Origin: Fimbriimonadaceae bacterium
GTDB lineage: Bacteria > Armatimonadota > Fimbriimonadia > Fimbriimonadales > Fimbriimonadaceae
Assembly (NCBI GenBank): GCA_019694835.1
Contig: JAIBBE010000065.1
Coordinates: 1 to 64,000 of the forward strand
Length of the DNA stretch: 64,000 nucleotides
Reading direction: 5' to 3'
Shown here: in pieces, positions 41,931-48,745 of the stretch
How positions within the stretch are numbered: position 1 is the stretch's first letter
How the letters are laid out: the number at the start of each line of letters is the position of its first letter
Notes under the pieces: model-generated
Database searches by the model: none
The model's input: only the letters and a program-made list of their open reading frames with translations
Told to the model about the DNA's origin: nothing
Made by a program: the position numbers and the translations under genes

Positions 41931-43550
41931 CTACTTTGTCGGCACCGGAGTGAGTACTTCCCGGGCTGACTGAACCGGCTGATAAGCCTTCGCCGCCGGA
42001 TACAGCTTTCCTCCCTGAAAGTCCCCCATAAACCCCCAAGCCGCCGCCCCATCTGTGCTCTCGGGTTCGAGGATGTGGAAGATGAGACTTCCTAAAGGCT
42101 GGGCGGTACGTACCACCACCGTCCCCGTCGGCCACTCGGATCGTTCCGCGACAAATCCGCCATCGAGTGTCCAGAGTCGGTGGCCTTGGAACGCGGTTCC
42201 GGCCTGGGTTGCCTTGTCGATCCGGAAGCGATCGACAGGGCCATTCCACGGCTCTGCCAACTGCTCAACCAGCACTCCATGTCGCTGAAGCAGTTCCACG
42301 GTCGCGGTGGATTCGGCGGGAAGCAGGTAGGCCCAAGGGAACTTCGAGGTCTTCGTCGGCTTGAACCGGTCGAAGATCGGCATTGCCGTCCAGACGACCG
42401 CGTCGGGCCGCTTCTCGCGTTTGCCGGGCGGCTTTTCGAGGGGCACCTTCTCCTTGCCGCGCGAAGCCATTTCGAATCGGACCCCCAGGTTCGGACCCTT
42501 CACCGACCAATCGGCCATTCGACGGTCAGCGGCGCGGGTCAGGCTCACGACGCGCTCGGCTTGGGTGGCAAGGCGAATCAGGCAGAGAGTGACGAACCGC
42601 TCGGTCGCCACCACCCGAGCCTCGAACGGAATGTAGGTTGTCGCCTCGCTGAGAATCCCGATCCGGTTTCGAAGGCCGGCGTAGTTCGTGACATACCGCC
42701 CCTCATGCCCGAAAGTCTCCCAACGCCGATTCTCGCCCGAGCGCGCCGCGTTCCCGTAGTCGAACAGCTCTTGACCGAAATCCCGGCGGAACCGGTTGCG
42801 GACCCAGGGCAGGAGTTCATCGCGCGAATAGGCGAGGATTCCAGGATCGGAGACGGGATTGAGCGGCGGGGAGTAGGTGAGTTCGAAGCCATGCCTCGTT
42901 CCGTCGGTGGTGTGCAAATCGAAGATCACATCGGGGTCCCACTTGGTGTAAACCTCAGCCAGCGCACCTCGCATCTCCGGCGATTCAGCCTTGATGCAGT
43001 CCCGATTGAGGTCGAGATTCTGACCGTTCGCCCTCACCCCGACCTTGGCCGGACCGTCCTGCTCGGGGCGATTCCGCTCGACCGGCCCCCATTTCTCGTT
43101 GCCGTCCGCGTTGTAGATCGGGTCGATGAGGAACACGAACTTGTCGACCAAGCTGTTCGTCGGCTTCGGAAAGTGCAGTGGATCGGAAAGGGCGAGGGCT
43201 TCGGTGCAAAGTCGGCGAAGAAGTGACTGCGCCGCCTCCTTGCCCTCAACCTCGCCCGCATGGATGTTGGCCTGGATGTAGACGATGGGCTTACCGCTTC
43301 GCCTCGCCTGGTCAGGGGTCGGAATCTCGGGCCAGGACACGATCGCCAGCGGCACTTTCCGACCTTCGGTGGAGACGCCGGTCCACTGCAGGATCATCGA
43401 CGGATAACGAGTCTGCTGGATTCGCATGAAGGCAATGACATCGTCATAGGTCGAGGTCTCAAGAAAACTGGACCTCTCGGCCCGGGTGAGGAATGCCTGC
43501 TCTTGGATCACTGATGAAGAGAGGACGGCGATAGCAAGGGCGGCAAGCAT
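41931..43550 (-). CDS. M14 family zinc carboxypeptidase-like protein, secreted
   Basis: 539 residues. Short signal peptide (MLAALAIAVLSSSVIQEQA). Zinc ligands: H97 and E100 in 'YIQANIHAGEVEGKEAAQSL', and His near residue 215 in 'DVIFDLHTTDGTRHGFE'. 'NGQNLDLNRDCIKAESPEMR' matches the Arg-containing substrate pocket motif of M14. The C-terminal ~200 residues are an additional domain. A peptidase or peptidoglycan-amino-acid carboxypeptidase outside the cytoplasm is likely. The catalytic Glu is not securely placed. Confidence 0.85.
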   Translation of the reverse strand: MLAALAIAVLSSSVIQEQAFLTRAERSSFLETSTYDDVIAFMRIQQTRYPSMILQWTGVSTEGRKVPLAIVSWPEIPTPDQARRSGKPIVYIQANIHAGEVEGKEAAQSLLRRLCTEALALSDPLHFPKPTNSLVDKFVFLIDPIYNADGNEKWGPVERNRPEQDGPAKVGVRANGQNLDLNRDCIKAESPEMRGALAEVYTKWDPDVIFDLHTTDGTRHGFELTYSPPLNPVSDPGILAYSRDELLPWVRNRFRRDFGQELFDYGNAARSGENRRWETFGHEGRYVTNYAGLRNRIGILSEATTYIPFEARVVATERFVTLCLIRLATQAERVVSLTRAADRRMADWSVKGPNLGVRFEMASRGKEKVPLEKPPGKREKRPDAVVWTAMPIFDRFKPTKTSKFPWAYLLPAESTATVELLQRHGVLVEQLAEPWNGPVDRFRIDKATQAGTAFQGHRLWTLDGGFVAERSEWPTGTVVVRTAQPLGSLIFHILEPESTDGAAAWGFMGDFQGGKLYPAAKAYQPVQSAREVLTPVPTK

Positions 43551-43594
43551 GCCAGGGTTTTACCCCTCCGGTGACGGCAGGCGAGCATCTTCCC

Positions 43595-43626
43595 ATGCCT
43601 CCATCCTCCCACGGATGGAGGCCGCA
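43595..43626. repeat. short dispersed repeat with CCTCCATCC/GGATGGAGG hairpin
   Basis: ATGCCTCCATCCTCCCACGG plus ATGGAGGCCGCA is nearly identical to a segment at 57063-57095 in the repeat array of the rhodanese-methyltransferase gene. The 9-bp stem is perfect. It lies in the 43551-43773 gap, which has no other feature except short frames of no clear meaning. Confidence 0.7.
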
Positions 43627-43773
43627 TGCCACCTGCTATCGACATCGAGGTTGACCGTACCGTCACCTCTGAGGCCCATTGCATGAGAACATCTCATGCC
43701 AAGGTAACAACGGTCCGCACCGACGATGCCCAAGCCGCTAACCCCGACCCGTCGACGCTCGTATCACGAGAAG

Positions 43774-44274
43774 ATGACTGCTCCCGACGTGATGGTTCAG
43801 CTCCACACCGGCGAGACGGTGCCGCTTAAGGACCTCTACCGCGAAAAGCGACTCGTCTTGGTGTTCCTGCGCCACTGCGCCTGCGTGTTTGCGAAGGAGC
43901 AAGTCGCTAACTTGCGGTTCCACCCGAACTTGAACATTGCGTTCGTGACGATGGCCGGCCCCGAGGACACGGCGGCTTTTCGCGAGCGACTGCGATCACC
44001 TCATCCCTTTATCTGCGACCCTGAGCGGAAGCTCTACGCCGCGTTTGACCTCGGCCGCGGCGAGGGGAAGCAGATCTTCAACCTCAAGACCTTCGCTCGG
44101 GGATTCGGGGCGATGCTGCGCGGGCACTGGGTTGGCAAACCGGTCGGCGATCCTTGGCAGATGCCGGGAGTGTTCGCCATCGAGCCTGACGGAACCGTCA
44201 GTTGGGAGTACCGAAGCGTTCACGCCGCCGACAACGTGGACTCCAAAGCCCTCGAAGAGCACTTAGCCGTCTGA
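43774..44274 (+). CDS. AhpC/TSA-like peroxiredoxin-fold protein (PRXL2/SelL type)
   Basis: 166 residues from ATG 43774. ATG 43726 adds 16 basic residues that look like leader sequence. The thioredoxin fold shows 'DLYREKRLVLVFLRHCACVFAKEQVANL', where C-A-C stands in place of the C-x-x-C/G-C-P-F of SelL-like peroxiredoxins. Then come 'FVTMAGPEDTAAFRERL' and 'PFICDPERKLYAAFDLGRG', and 'QMPGVFAIEPDGTVSWEYRSVHAADN', the typical C-terminal half of AhpC/TSA family 2 proteins. A redox role is inferred. It overlaps the end of the convergent PAP2 gene by 12 bases. Confidence 0.82.
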   Translation: MTAPDVMVQLHTGETVPLKDLYREKRLVLVFLRHCACVFAKEQVANLRFHPNLNIAFVTMAGPEDTAAFRERLRSPHPFICDPERKLYAAFDLGRGEGKQIFNLKTFARGFGAMLRGHWVGKPVGDPWQMPGVFAIEPDGTVSWEYRSVHAADNVDSKALEEHLAV

Positions 44275-44838
44275 CCCCGGTTTCTGAAACTTGGCAACTG
44301 CCACCCGGCCGAGAAGCGTCACCAGCCACGCGGCGAAGCAGCCCACGACCCAGCCGAGAACGACTTGATAGGGATAGTGAACTCCCACGTAGATTCTTGA
44401 TAGGCCGGTCAGGAACGCGACAAGTACCCAGAACGCGATGATCAGCCTCAGTCGCACGTCTTGGCCTCGCCAACTTCCGAGATTGAGCGCGAATGCCATC
44501 GCCACCGCTGCCATATTCGCAGAGTGGGCGCTGGCGGTCCCGGCACTGCTCAGCGGCTCGACCCGGACAATTGCCGACGCCAAGTCGACGGAAGGTCGCA
44601 GCATGGGGACGAAACTCTTCAAGAGGTCAGTAATCCCGTTGGCGAGGGGCCAAGACAGGAGCGCGAGGATCGTTGCCAGCCTTGTTTTGGGCCAGATGAG
44701 GAGCCCGACCGCCAGCACGCCGAACACGATTTTCAGGCCAAGGCCCTTGATGCCGATGCTCAGGAAGCGAAAAAACGGTGCCCACTCATCCGGCCAACGG
44801 TTGATCCAATCGAAGACCTGACGGTCGAGGTCGAGCAC
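44263..44838 (-). CDS. PAP2 (type 2 phosphatidic acid phosphatase) family membrane protein
   Basis: 191 residues with five or six membrane segments. PAP2 motifs: C1 'KSFVPMLRP' (K-x6-RP), C2 'SAGTASAHSANMAA' (the S-x-H element; PSGH in most) and C3 'SRIYVGVHYPYQVVLGW'. In C3 the Asp that normally partners the catalytic His (S-R-x5-H-x3-D) is replaced by Gln. Function may be undecaprenyl or lipid phosphate hydrolysis, but activity is uncertain because of this substitution. Confidence 0.85.
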   Translation of the reverse strand: MLDLDRQVFDWINRWPDEWAPFFRFLSIGIKGLGLKIVFGVLAVGLLIWPKTRLATILALLSWPLANGITDLLKSFVPMLRPSVDLASAIVRVEPLSSAGTASAHSANMAAVAMAFALNLGSWRGQDVRLRLIIAFWVLVAFLTGLSRIYVGVHYPYQVVLGWVVGCFAAWLVTLLGRVAVAKFQKPGSDG

Positions 44839-44881
44839 GCCCGTATTGTAGCCGTGCAGAAGCCCGAAAGGATGCTGTTTC

Positions 44882-45082
44882 AGCTAGCAAACCGACGCGC
44901 GCAAAGGTGTCGGACTTTGGCTTCAAGACCCTCAGACCGGTAACAACGCCATGCCCTCACGAGCCCGGGCCGGGGAATTCCTGTTGTGTAAGCGAAAGAG
45001 CGACGATACGCAAAGACTTGCAACAGAAAAACGAGGAGATCAGCCACGACCCTCACTCCTCATCACAACACTCCAGCCCATC
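44882..45082 (+). other. structured non-coding leader or small RNA candidate
   Basis: This stretch between the divergent PAP2 gene and the VOC gene has no credible gene but several stacked inverted repeats: CCGAC/GTCGG (44892-44896 with 44909-44913), CTGTTG/CAACAG with AAG/CTT (44981-44992 with 45017-45026) and GAGGAG/CTCCTC (45033-45038 with 45056-45061). It ends in a strong terminator. It contains purine-rich GCGAAAGAGCGACGATACGC-type sequence reminiscent of structured RNAs. It does not match the c-di-GMP-I, cobalamin, fluoride, tmRNA or SRP patterns I compared by eye. Confidence 0.3.
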
Positions 45083-45112
45083 GGACCGGCCTCGCCAGCC
45101 GGTCCATTTTTT
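45083..45112 (+). terminator. Rho-independent terminator upstream of the VOC gene
   Basis: Perfect 8-bp stem GGACCGGC (45083-45090) / GCCGGTCC (45098-45105), then ATTTTTTG. It lies 32 bases before the next start codon and has no gene upstream on this strand, so it ends a non-coding transcript or acts as an attenuator. Confidence 0.8.
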
Positions 45113-45143
45113 GCCTCAAAGGGCTGCTCGGGTACAAGAAGGC

Positions 45144-45626
45144 ATGGCAAACCCCATCGACCCGCGTGTGGATATCGGTCATGTCCATCTAAAGGTTTCG
45201 GATATCGAGCGGTCCCTTGCGTTCTACTGTGGAGTCCTGGGGTTCGAGCTGATGCAGCGCATGGGCGACGCGGCGGCATTCATTTCTGCCGGAGGCTATC
45301 ATCACCACATCGGACTGAACACGTGGATGAGCAAGGGCGGTCCCCAGCCAGCCCGAAACATGACCGGTCTCTTCCACGTTGCCGTTCGCTATCCCGACCG
45401 CGCAACTTTGGCCGATGCACTTCGACGATTGGAGTCGGCCGGAATACAATTGGATGGCGCGAGTGACCACGGAGTGAGTGAAGCACTGTATCTGCGTGAT
45501 CCGGACGGTAACGGCATTGAGTTGTACCGAGATCGTCCTCAAAGCGATTGGCCGAAGGATCCACAAGGCAACCTTCTGATGGTCTCGGATCCCCTGGATC
45601 TCGAAGCGCTCCACGCAGAGCAGTAG
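45144..45626 (+). CDS. VOC-family dioxygenase-like protein
   Basis: 160 residues from ATG 45144 with AAGAAGG just upstream. 'IGHVHLKVSDIERSLAFYCGVLGFELMQR', 'YHHHIGLNTW', 'LFHVAVRYPDRATLADALRRL' and 'LYLRDPDGNGIELYRDRP' supply a His/His/Glu metal triad as in catechol-2,3-dioxygenase (CatE)-type or glyoxalase-type enzymes. The reading frame continues upstream to 44907 through the terminator; this part is not VOC-like. Ring-cleavage is possible but the substrate is unknown. Confidence 0.85.
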   Translation: MANPIDPRVDIGHVHLKVSDIERSLAFYCGVLGFELMQRMGDAAAFISAGGYHHHIGLNTWMSKGGPQPARNMTGLFHVAVRYPDRATLADALRRLESAGIQLDGASDHGVSEALYLRDPDGNGIELYRDRPQSDWPKDPQGNLLMVSDPLDLEALHAEQ

Positions 45627-45697
45627 CCGCTGATTCGGCGGGAATCCCGCGAGTGTCATGAACGGGGGAGCAGGTAGGCCATAATGAGTTGAACGGC

Positions 45698-46444
45698 ATG
45701 AAGAAAGGCAGCCTCGCCAACCCGATTCTCCTCGTAGGCATGCTGGTGGTCACCGTGGTCACCTACTGGATCCCGGACGCCAAGGCTTTTCGCGAGCCAA
45801 GTCTAGCTCGGATGATCTGCTGGCATCTGCCTTGCGCCTTCATCACAACCGGCCTGCTCTTTCTGGGCGCGTGGTTCGGATTCCGATACCTCAATACGCG
45901 ACAGGCCGATATCGACATCCGAGGTGCGGCCACACTCGAACTCGGGGCGCTCTTCGGGGCGCTCACCATGGCGACCGGCATCCTCTTTTCGAAAGTCCAG
46001 TGGGGCGCGTGGTGGCAGAACGACCCACGCCAGACTTCCTTCCTCATGGTCTTGCTCATCTTCGCTGGCGGGCTCGCTTTGCGGGCCGGACTCAGCGATG
46101 AGAAGCGCCGCGCGGCGGCTTCGGCGGGATATGCCCTCTTCGCCCTTCTGCCGAACATCTTTCTCATCTTCGTCTTCCCCCGACTTTCGCAGATTCAGCA
46201 GAAGTCGTTCCACCCCAGCCAAACCATCCAGAGCGGCGGATTCGACCGTATGTACTGGATTGGCATCCTCAGTGTCATGGCCATGCTGATCTGGGTGGCC
46301 GTCATCCTTTATCAGGCCCGTGTTCGCGCGGCGCTCCTCGAACTCGATCTGGACAACCAAGATGGACCCAACCAAACTCCTCTCGATGATTCCGCCACTG
46401 ATCGTGTGGTGCGGCCTGTTCCTCTATCTCAGGAGCGTCGATAA
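45698..46444 (+). CDS. ccmC: CcmC-like haem transport/cytochrome c maturation protein
   Basis: 248 residues from ATG 45698; an in-frame TTG at 45689 is an alternative. Six hydrophobic segments. The tryptophan-rich haem-handling motif 'VQWGAWWQNDPRQTSFLMVLL' follows the CcmC/CcsA 'WGxWWxxDxRxT' pattern. Flanking His residues that could act as axial ligands are in 'ICWHLPCAF' and 'SFHPSQTI'. It would deliver haem to the CcmE chaperone outside the membrane. A CcmD-like small gene overlaps its end. The cytochrome c domain protein at 110-1606 shows the organism needs such maturation. Confidence 0.85.
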   Translation: MKKGSLANPILLVGMLVVTVVTYWIPDAKAFREPSLARMICWHLPCAFITTGLLFLGAWFGFRYLNTRQADIDIRGAATLELGALFGALTMATGILFSKVQWGAWWQNDPRQTSFLMVLLIFAGGLALRAGLSDEKRRAAASAGYALFALLPNIFLIFVFPRLSQIQQKSFHPSQTIQSGGFDRMYWIGILSVMAMLIWVAVILYQARVRAALLELDLDNQDGPNQTPLDDSATDRVVRPVPLSQERR

Positions 46445-46484
46445 CAGACTGAGAAAGGCCGAAGAACGCATCGATCGGCGGTAG
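46362..46484 (+). CDS. CcmD-like small membrane protein
   Basis: 40 residues, MDPTKLLSMIPPLIVWCGLF then LYLRSVDNRLRKAEERIDRR. One membrane segment followed by an Arg/Glu-rich amphipathic tail is the standard architecture of CcmD, which stabilises the CcmABC complex. The gene overlaps the last 83 bases of ccmC in another frame and ends just before the DinB gene. Position directly after ccmC supports the assignment; sequence is too short for certainty. Confidence 0.6.
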   Translation: MDPTKLLSMIPPLIVWCGLFLYLRSVDNRLRKAEERIDRR

Positions 46485-46496
46485 CGGAGAACCCTC

Positions 46497-46973
46497 ATGC
46501 GTGTACAAGACTATGCCGCCGAAATGACTGAATGGGCGGTTGGCAATTTCTATCGCAATGTCGAGCGCGTTCCGGCCGATAAACTCGACTGGAAAGTGTT
46601 GGACAAGGGGCGATCGGTCCTCGATCAGGTTCAAGAGGTGGCTCGTTCGCCGCTCTGGACGGTGCCCATGCTGAGAGACAAGTCAGCCCAGCCCTACGAT
46701 CCCGAGAGGATTGCGCGAATGAAAGAGGAAATGGCGCAATGGACCAGCATCGACCGTTGCAAGGAGATGCATTACGCGAACCTCGGGCCGCTTCTCGAGG
46801 CGATTCGCGGCCTCTCCGACGAAGATTTGCTGACGAGCATCGAGGTGCCGTTCGCCTCTGAGCCGGTCGCCCTGGGCTCCATCATCATGTTTCACTATTG
46901 GAACGTGGTGTATCACCTTGGCCAGATCCTCTTCATCCAGACTCTGTACGACGATCACGAAATGGCGTTCTGA
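46497..46973 (+). CDS. DinB-family protein
   Basis: 158 residues of four-helix DinB/YfiT type. The C-terminal metal motif is visible in 'IIMFHYWNVVYHLGQILFIQ' (H-x6-H-x-G-Q), the usual DinB signature. The first ligand His of the family ('H-x3-W' region) seems replaced in 'VLDQVQEVARSPLWTVP'. Family members use divalent metals, and some are thiol-S-transferases. It starts 12 bases after the CcmD-like gene, so it may share that transcript. Confidence 0.82.
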   Translation: MRVQDYAAEMTEWAVGNFYRNVERVPADKLDWKVLDKGRSVLDQVQEVARSPLWTVPMLRDKSAQPYDPERIARMKEEMAQWTSIDRCKEMHYANLGPLLEAIRGLSDEDLLTSIEVPFASEPVALGSIIMFHYWNVVYHLGQILFIQTLYDDHEMAF

Positions 46974-47037
46974 GAAGTCACCGCCAGCCTCGATTCATAG
47001 CTCGGTGCGATAATCGGATATCGACAGCGCGGACGGG

Positions 47038-47541
47038 ATGTGGATTCTGGTGGGGATGATGGGGGCCGGGAAATCGACGGTCGGGCGTGAGCTTGCCCGA
47101 ATCGCGAGCCGCGAGTTTGCGGATACCGACGCGATGCTGACCTACCGTCTCGGGCGACCGATCCCCCAACTCTTCGCCATCTACGGAGAGTCGGCCTTTC
47201 GAGACCATGAGACCGCGATCCTACGTGGCCTCGAACCCAGCCCCACCGTGCTCGCGACCGGGGGCGGAATCGTCATCCGCGAGGCCAACTGGGCCGAAAT
47301 GCGCCGACTCGGCACTACGATCTTCCTCGATGTCGAGGCAGAGGTCTTGAAGGCCCGCCTGGCCAAGAGCAAGAAGCCGCGTCCGCTCCTGCAGCACGAA
47401 GATTGGGAAGACCGTCTCGCCACGCTTCTAGACGCCCGACGCGAGCTCTACCTGAAGGCCGATCAGGTCGTGACGGTCGAGTCCGAGAGCATGATCGATG
47501 CGGCGATGAAGGTCTATCAGGCCTTGGGGGGAGAAGTTTGA
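47038..47541 (+). CDS. aroK: shikimate kinase
   Basis: 167 residues. P-loop 'ILVGMMGAGKSTVGREL' (G-x4-G-K-S/T), shikimate-binding 'DTDAMLTYRLGRPIPQLFAIYGESAFRDHE', 'VLATGGGIVIREAN' and the lid 'KSKKPRPLL'. It phosphorylates shikimate at the 3-position for aromatic amino acid synthesis. Last bases overlap the TTG start of aroB (TTGA), the usual aroK-aroB coupling. Confidence 0.95.
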   Translation: MWILVGMMGAGKSTVGRELARIASREFADTDAMLTYRLGRPIPQLFAIYGESAFRDHETAILRGLEPSPTVLATGGGIVIREANWAEMRRLGTTIFLDVEAEVLKARLAKSKKPRPLLQHEDWEDRLATLLDARRELYLKADQVVTVESESMIDAAMKVYQALGGEV

Positions 47542-48545
47542 CGATTCGTCACTCGCGCGGCAACTACGAAGTTTTGTTCGGCTCACCTGGCGAAATGTGG
47601 GAGCGGGTCCCCGCCGATGCCATCGTTTTCACCGACGAGAATGTAGCGCGCCACTGGCCGGTCGCGGCGCAGCAAACCGTCGTCCTCCCACCGGGCGAGC
47701 ATACGAAGTCTGTCGAGTTTTTCGAGTTCTGCCACCGAAAACTCGCGGAACTTCGAGCCACGCGCAAGACGCCCCTCGTCGCATTTGGCGGAGGAGTCAT
47801 CGGTGACTTGGTTGGCTTTGTCGCGGCAACCTACATGCGTGGGGTGCCCTACATCCAGGTTCCGACGACGCTGCTGGCCCAAGTTGATTCGTCGGTTGGC
47901 GGCAAGGTGGCTATCGACTTGCCGGAAGGCAAAAATCTGGTTGGGGCGTTCTACACGCCGCGCGAGGTGCTCGTTTCCACGGAATATCTGTCGACCCTCG
48001 ACCCCCGCGAATACGACAACGGGATGGCCGAAGTCTGGAAATACGGCGCGATCATGGACGCCGAGTTCTTCGAGATGCTCGAGCCCGGAGCGATGGCGCA
48101 GGACGCACTCGTTCGCCGATGCGTGAAGCTCAAGGCGAAAGTCGTAGAGGCCGACGAGTTCGAGACGACCGGTCTGCGGGCCATTTTGAATTTCGGCCAC
48201 ACGATAGGACATGCCATCGAGAAGGTGGAAAACTACGCCGGACACAAGCACGGCGAAGCCATCGCCATGGGAATGGTGGCGGAGGCGAAGCTCGGCGAAG
48301 CCCTCGGGATGACGCCACCTGGAACCTCGCAGAAAATCGAACAGGCACTTTCCGGCCAGCGCTTGCCAACCCGAATTCCCCGCAACCATTCCGCCGACGC
48401 GCTCCTCCAGGCGATGGCCATTGACAAGAAAGCCGGTCCCGATGGTTTGGCGTTCAGCCTCTTGACTCGACTCGGTGCGTGTAAACTCGTCCAGAACGTT
48501 GACGAGGCGAGCGTTCGCGAGGTTTTGGAGACTTGTTGGGCTTAG
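47538..48545 (+). CDS. aroB: 3-dehydroquinate synthase
   Basis: 335 residues from TTG 47538, which overlaps the aroK stop and has a GGGGGGAG site upstream. The longer frame from 47403 lies inside aroK and is spurious. NAD and metal motifs: 'FGGGVIGDLVGFVAATYMRGVPYIQVPTTLLAQVDSSVGGK', 'DLPEGKNLVGAFYTP', 'EVWKYGAIMD' and the zinc His set in 'ILNFGHTIGHAIE' and 'YAGHKHGEAIAMGM'. Second step of the shikimate pathway. Confidence 0.95.
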   Translation: MTIRHSRGNYEVLFGSPGEMWERVPADAIVFTDENVARHWPVAAQQTVVLPPGEHTKSVEFFEFCHRKLAELRATRKTPLVAFGGGVIGDLVGFVAATYMRGVPYIQVPTTLLAQVDSSVGGKVAIDLPEGKNLVGAFYTPREVLVSTEYLSTLDPREYDNGMAEVWKYGAIMDAEFFEMLEPGAMAQDALVRRCVKLKAKVVEADEFETTGLRAILNFGHTIGHAIEKVENYAGHKHGEAIAMGMVAEAKLGEALGMTPPGTSQKIEQALSGQRLPTRIPRNHSADALLQAMAIDKKAGPDGLAFSLLTRLGACKLVQNVDEASVREVLETCWA

Positions 48546-48745
48546 TGCGGACGATATTCGTGATTGCCGCGACACTGATTGTCGTTGGCGGCTACGCCGC
48601 GAGTCAATGGGCGTTCTTCCGGGGCGACCCTGCCCAGTATGCCAAGAGCGTTGACGCTCCTCCGATGTGGGCGATTTCGGGGCTGCTGCTTTTCGGCGCG
48701 ATCCTTTTGGGTGTTCTCGGTAATCGCAAGGGTGAGCCGTCGTGA
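48545..48745 (+). CDS. small two-segment membrane protein
   Basis: 66 residues from a GTG that overlaps the last base of the aroB stop; a TTG at 48533 is an alternative. Two hydrophobic segments ('TIFVIAATLIVVGGYAASQW' and 'MWAISGLLLFGAILLGVLG') joined by a short polar loop. No known family recognised. It overlaps the pseudokinase start by four bases (GTGA), so its product is made with it and may associate with it in the membrane. Confidence 0.7.
   Translation: MRTIFVIAATLIVVGGYAASQWAFFRGDPAQYAKSVDAPPMWAISGLLLFGAILLGVLGNRKGEPS

Noticed and set aside
41887..42249. N-terminal extension of the antitoxin
   Set aside because: It overlaps the M14 gene in another frame and carries none of the antitoxin pattern; ATG 41886 is coupled to a nearby -10 box.
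44981..45026. c-di-GMP-I (GEMM) riboswitch
   Set aside because: GCGAAAG and ACGCAAAG fragments resemble the class, but the order of the GAAA tetraloop, its receptor and the G-x-GACGCAAAGCC core is wrong.
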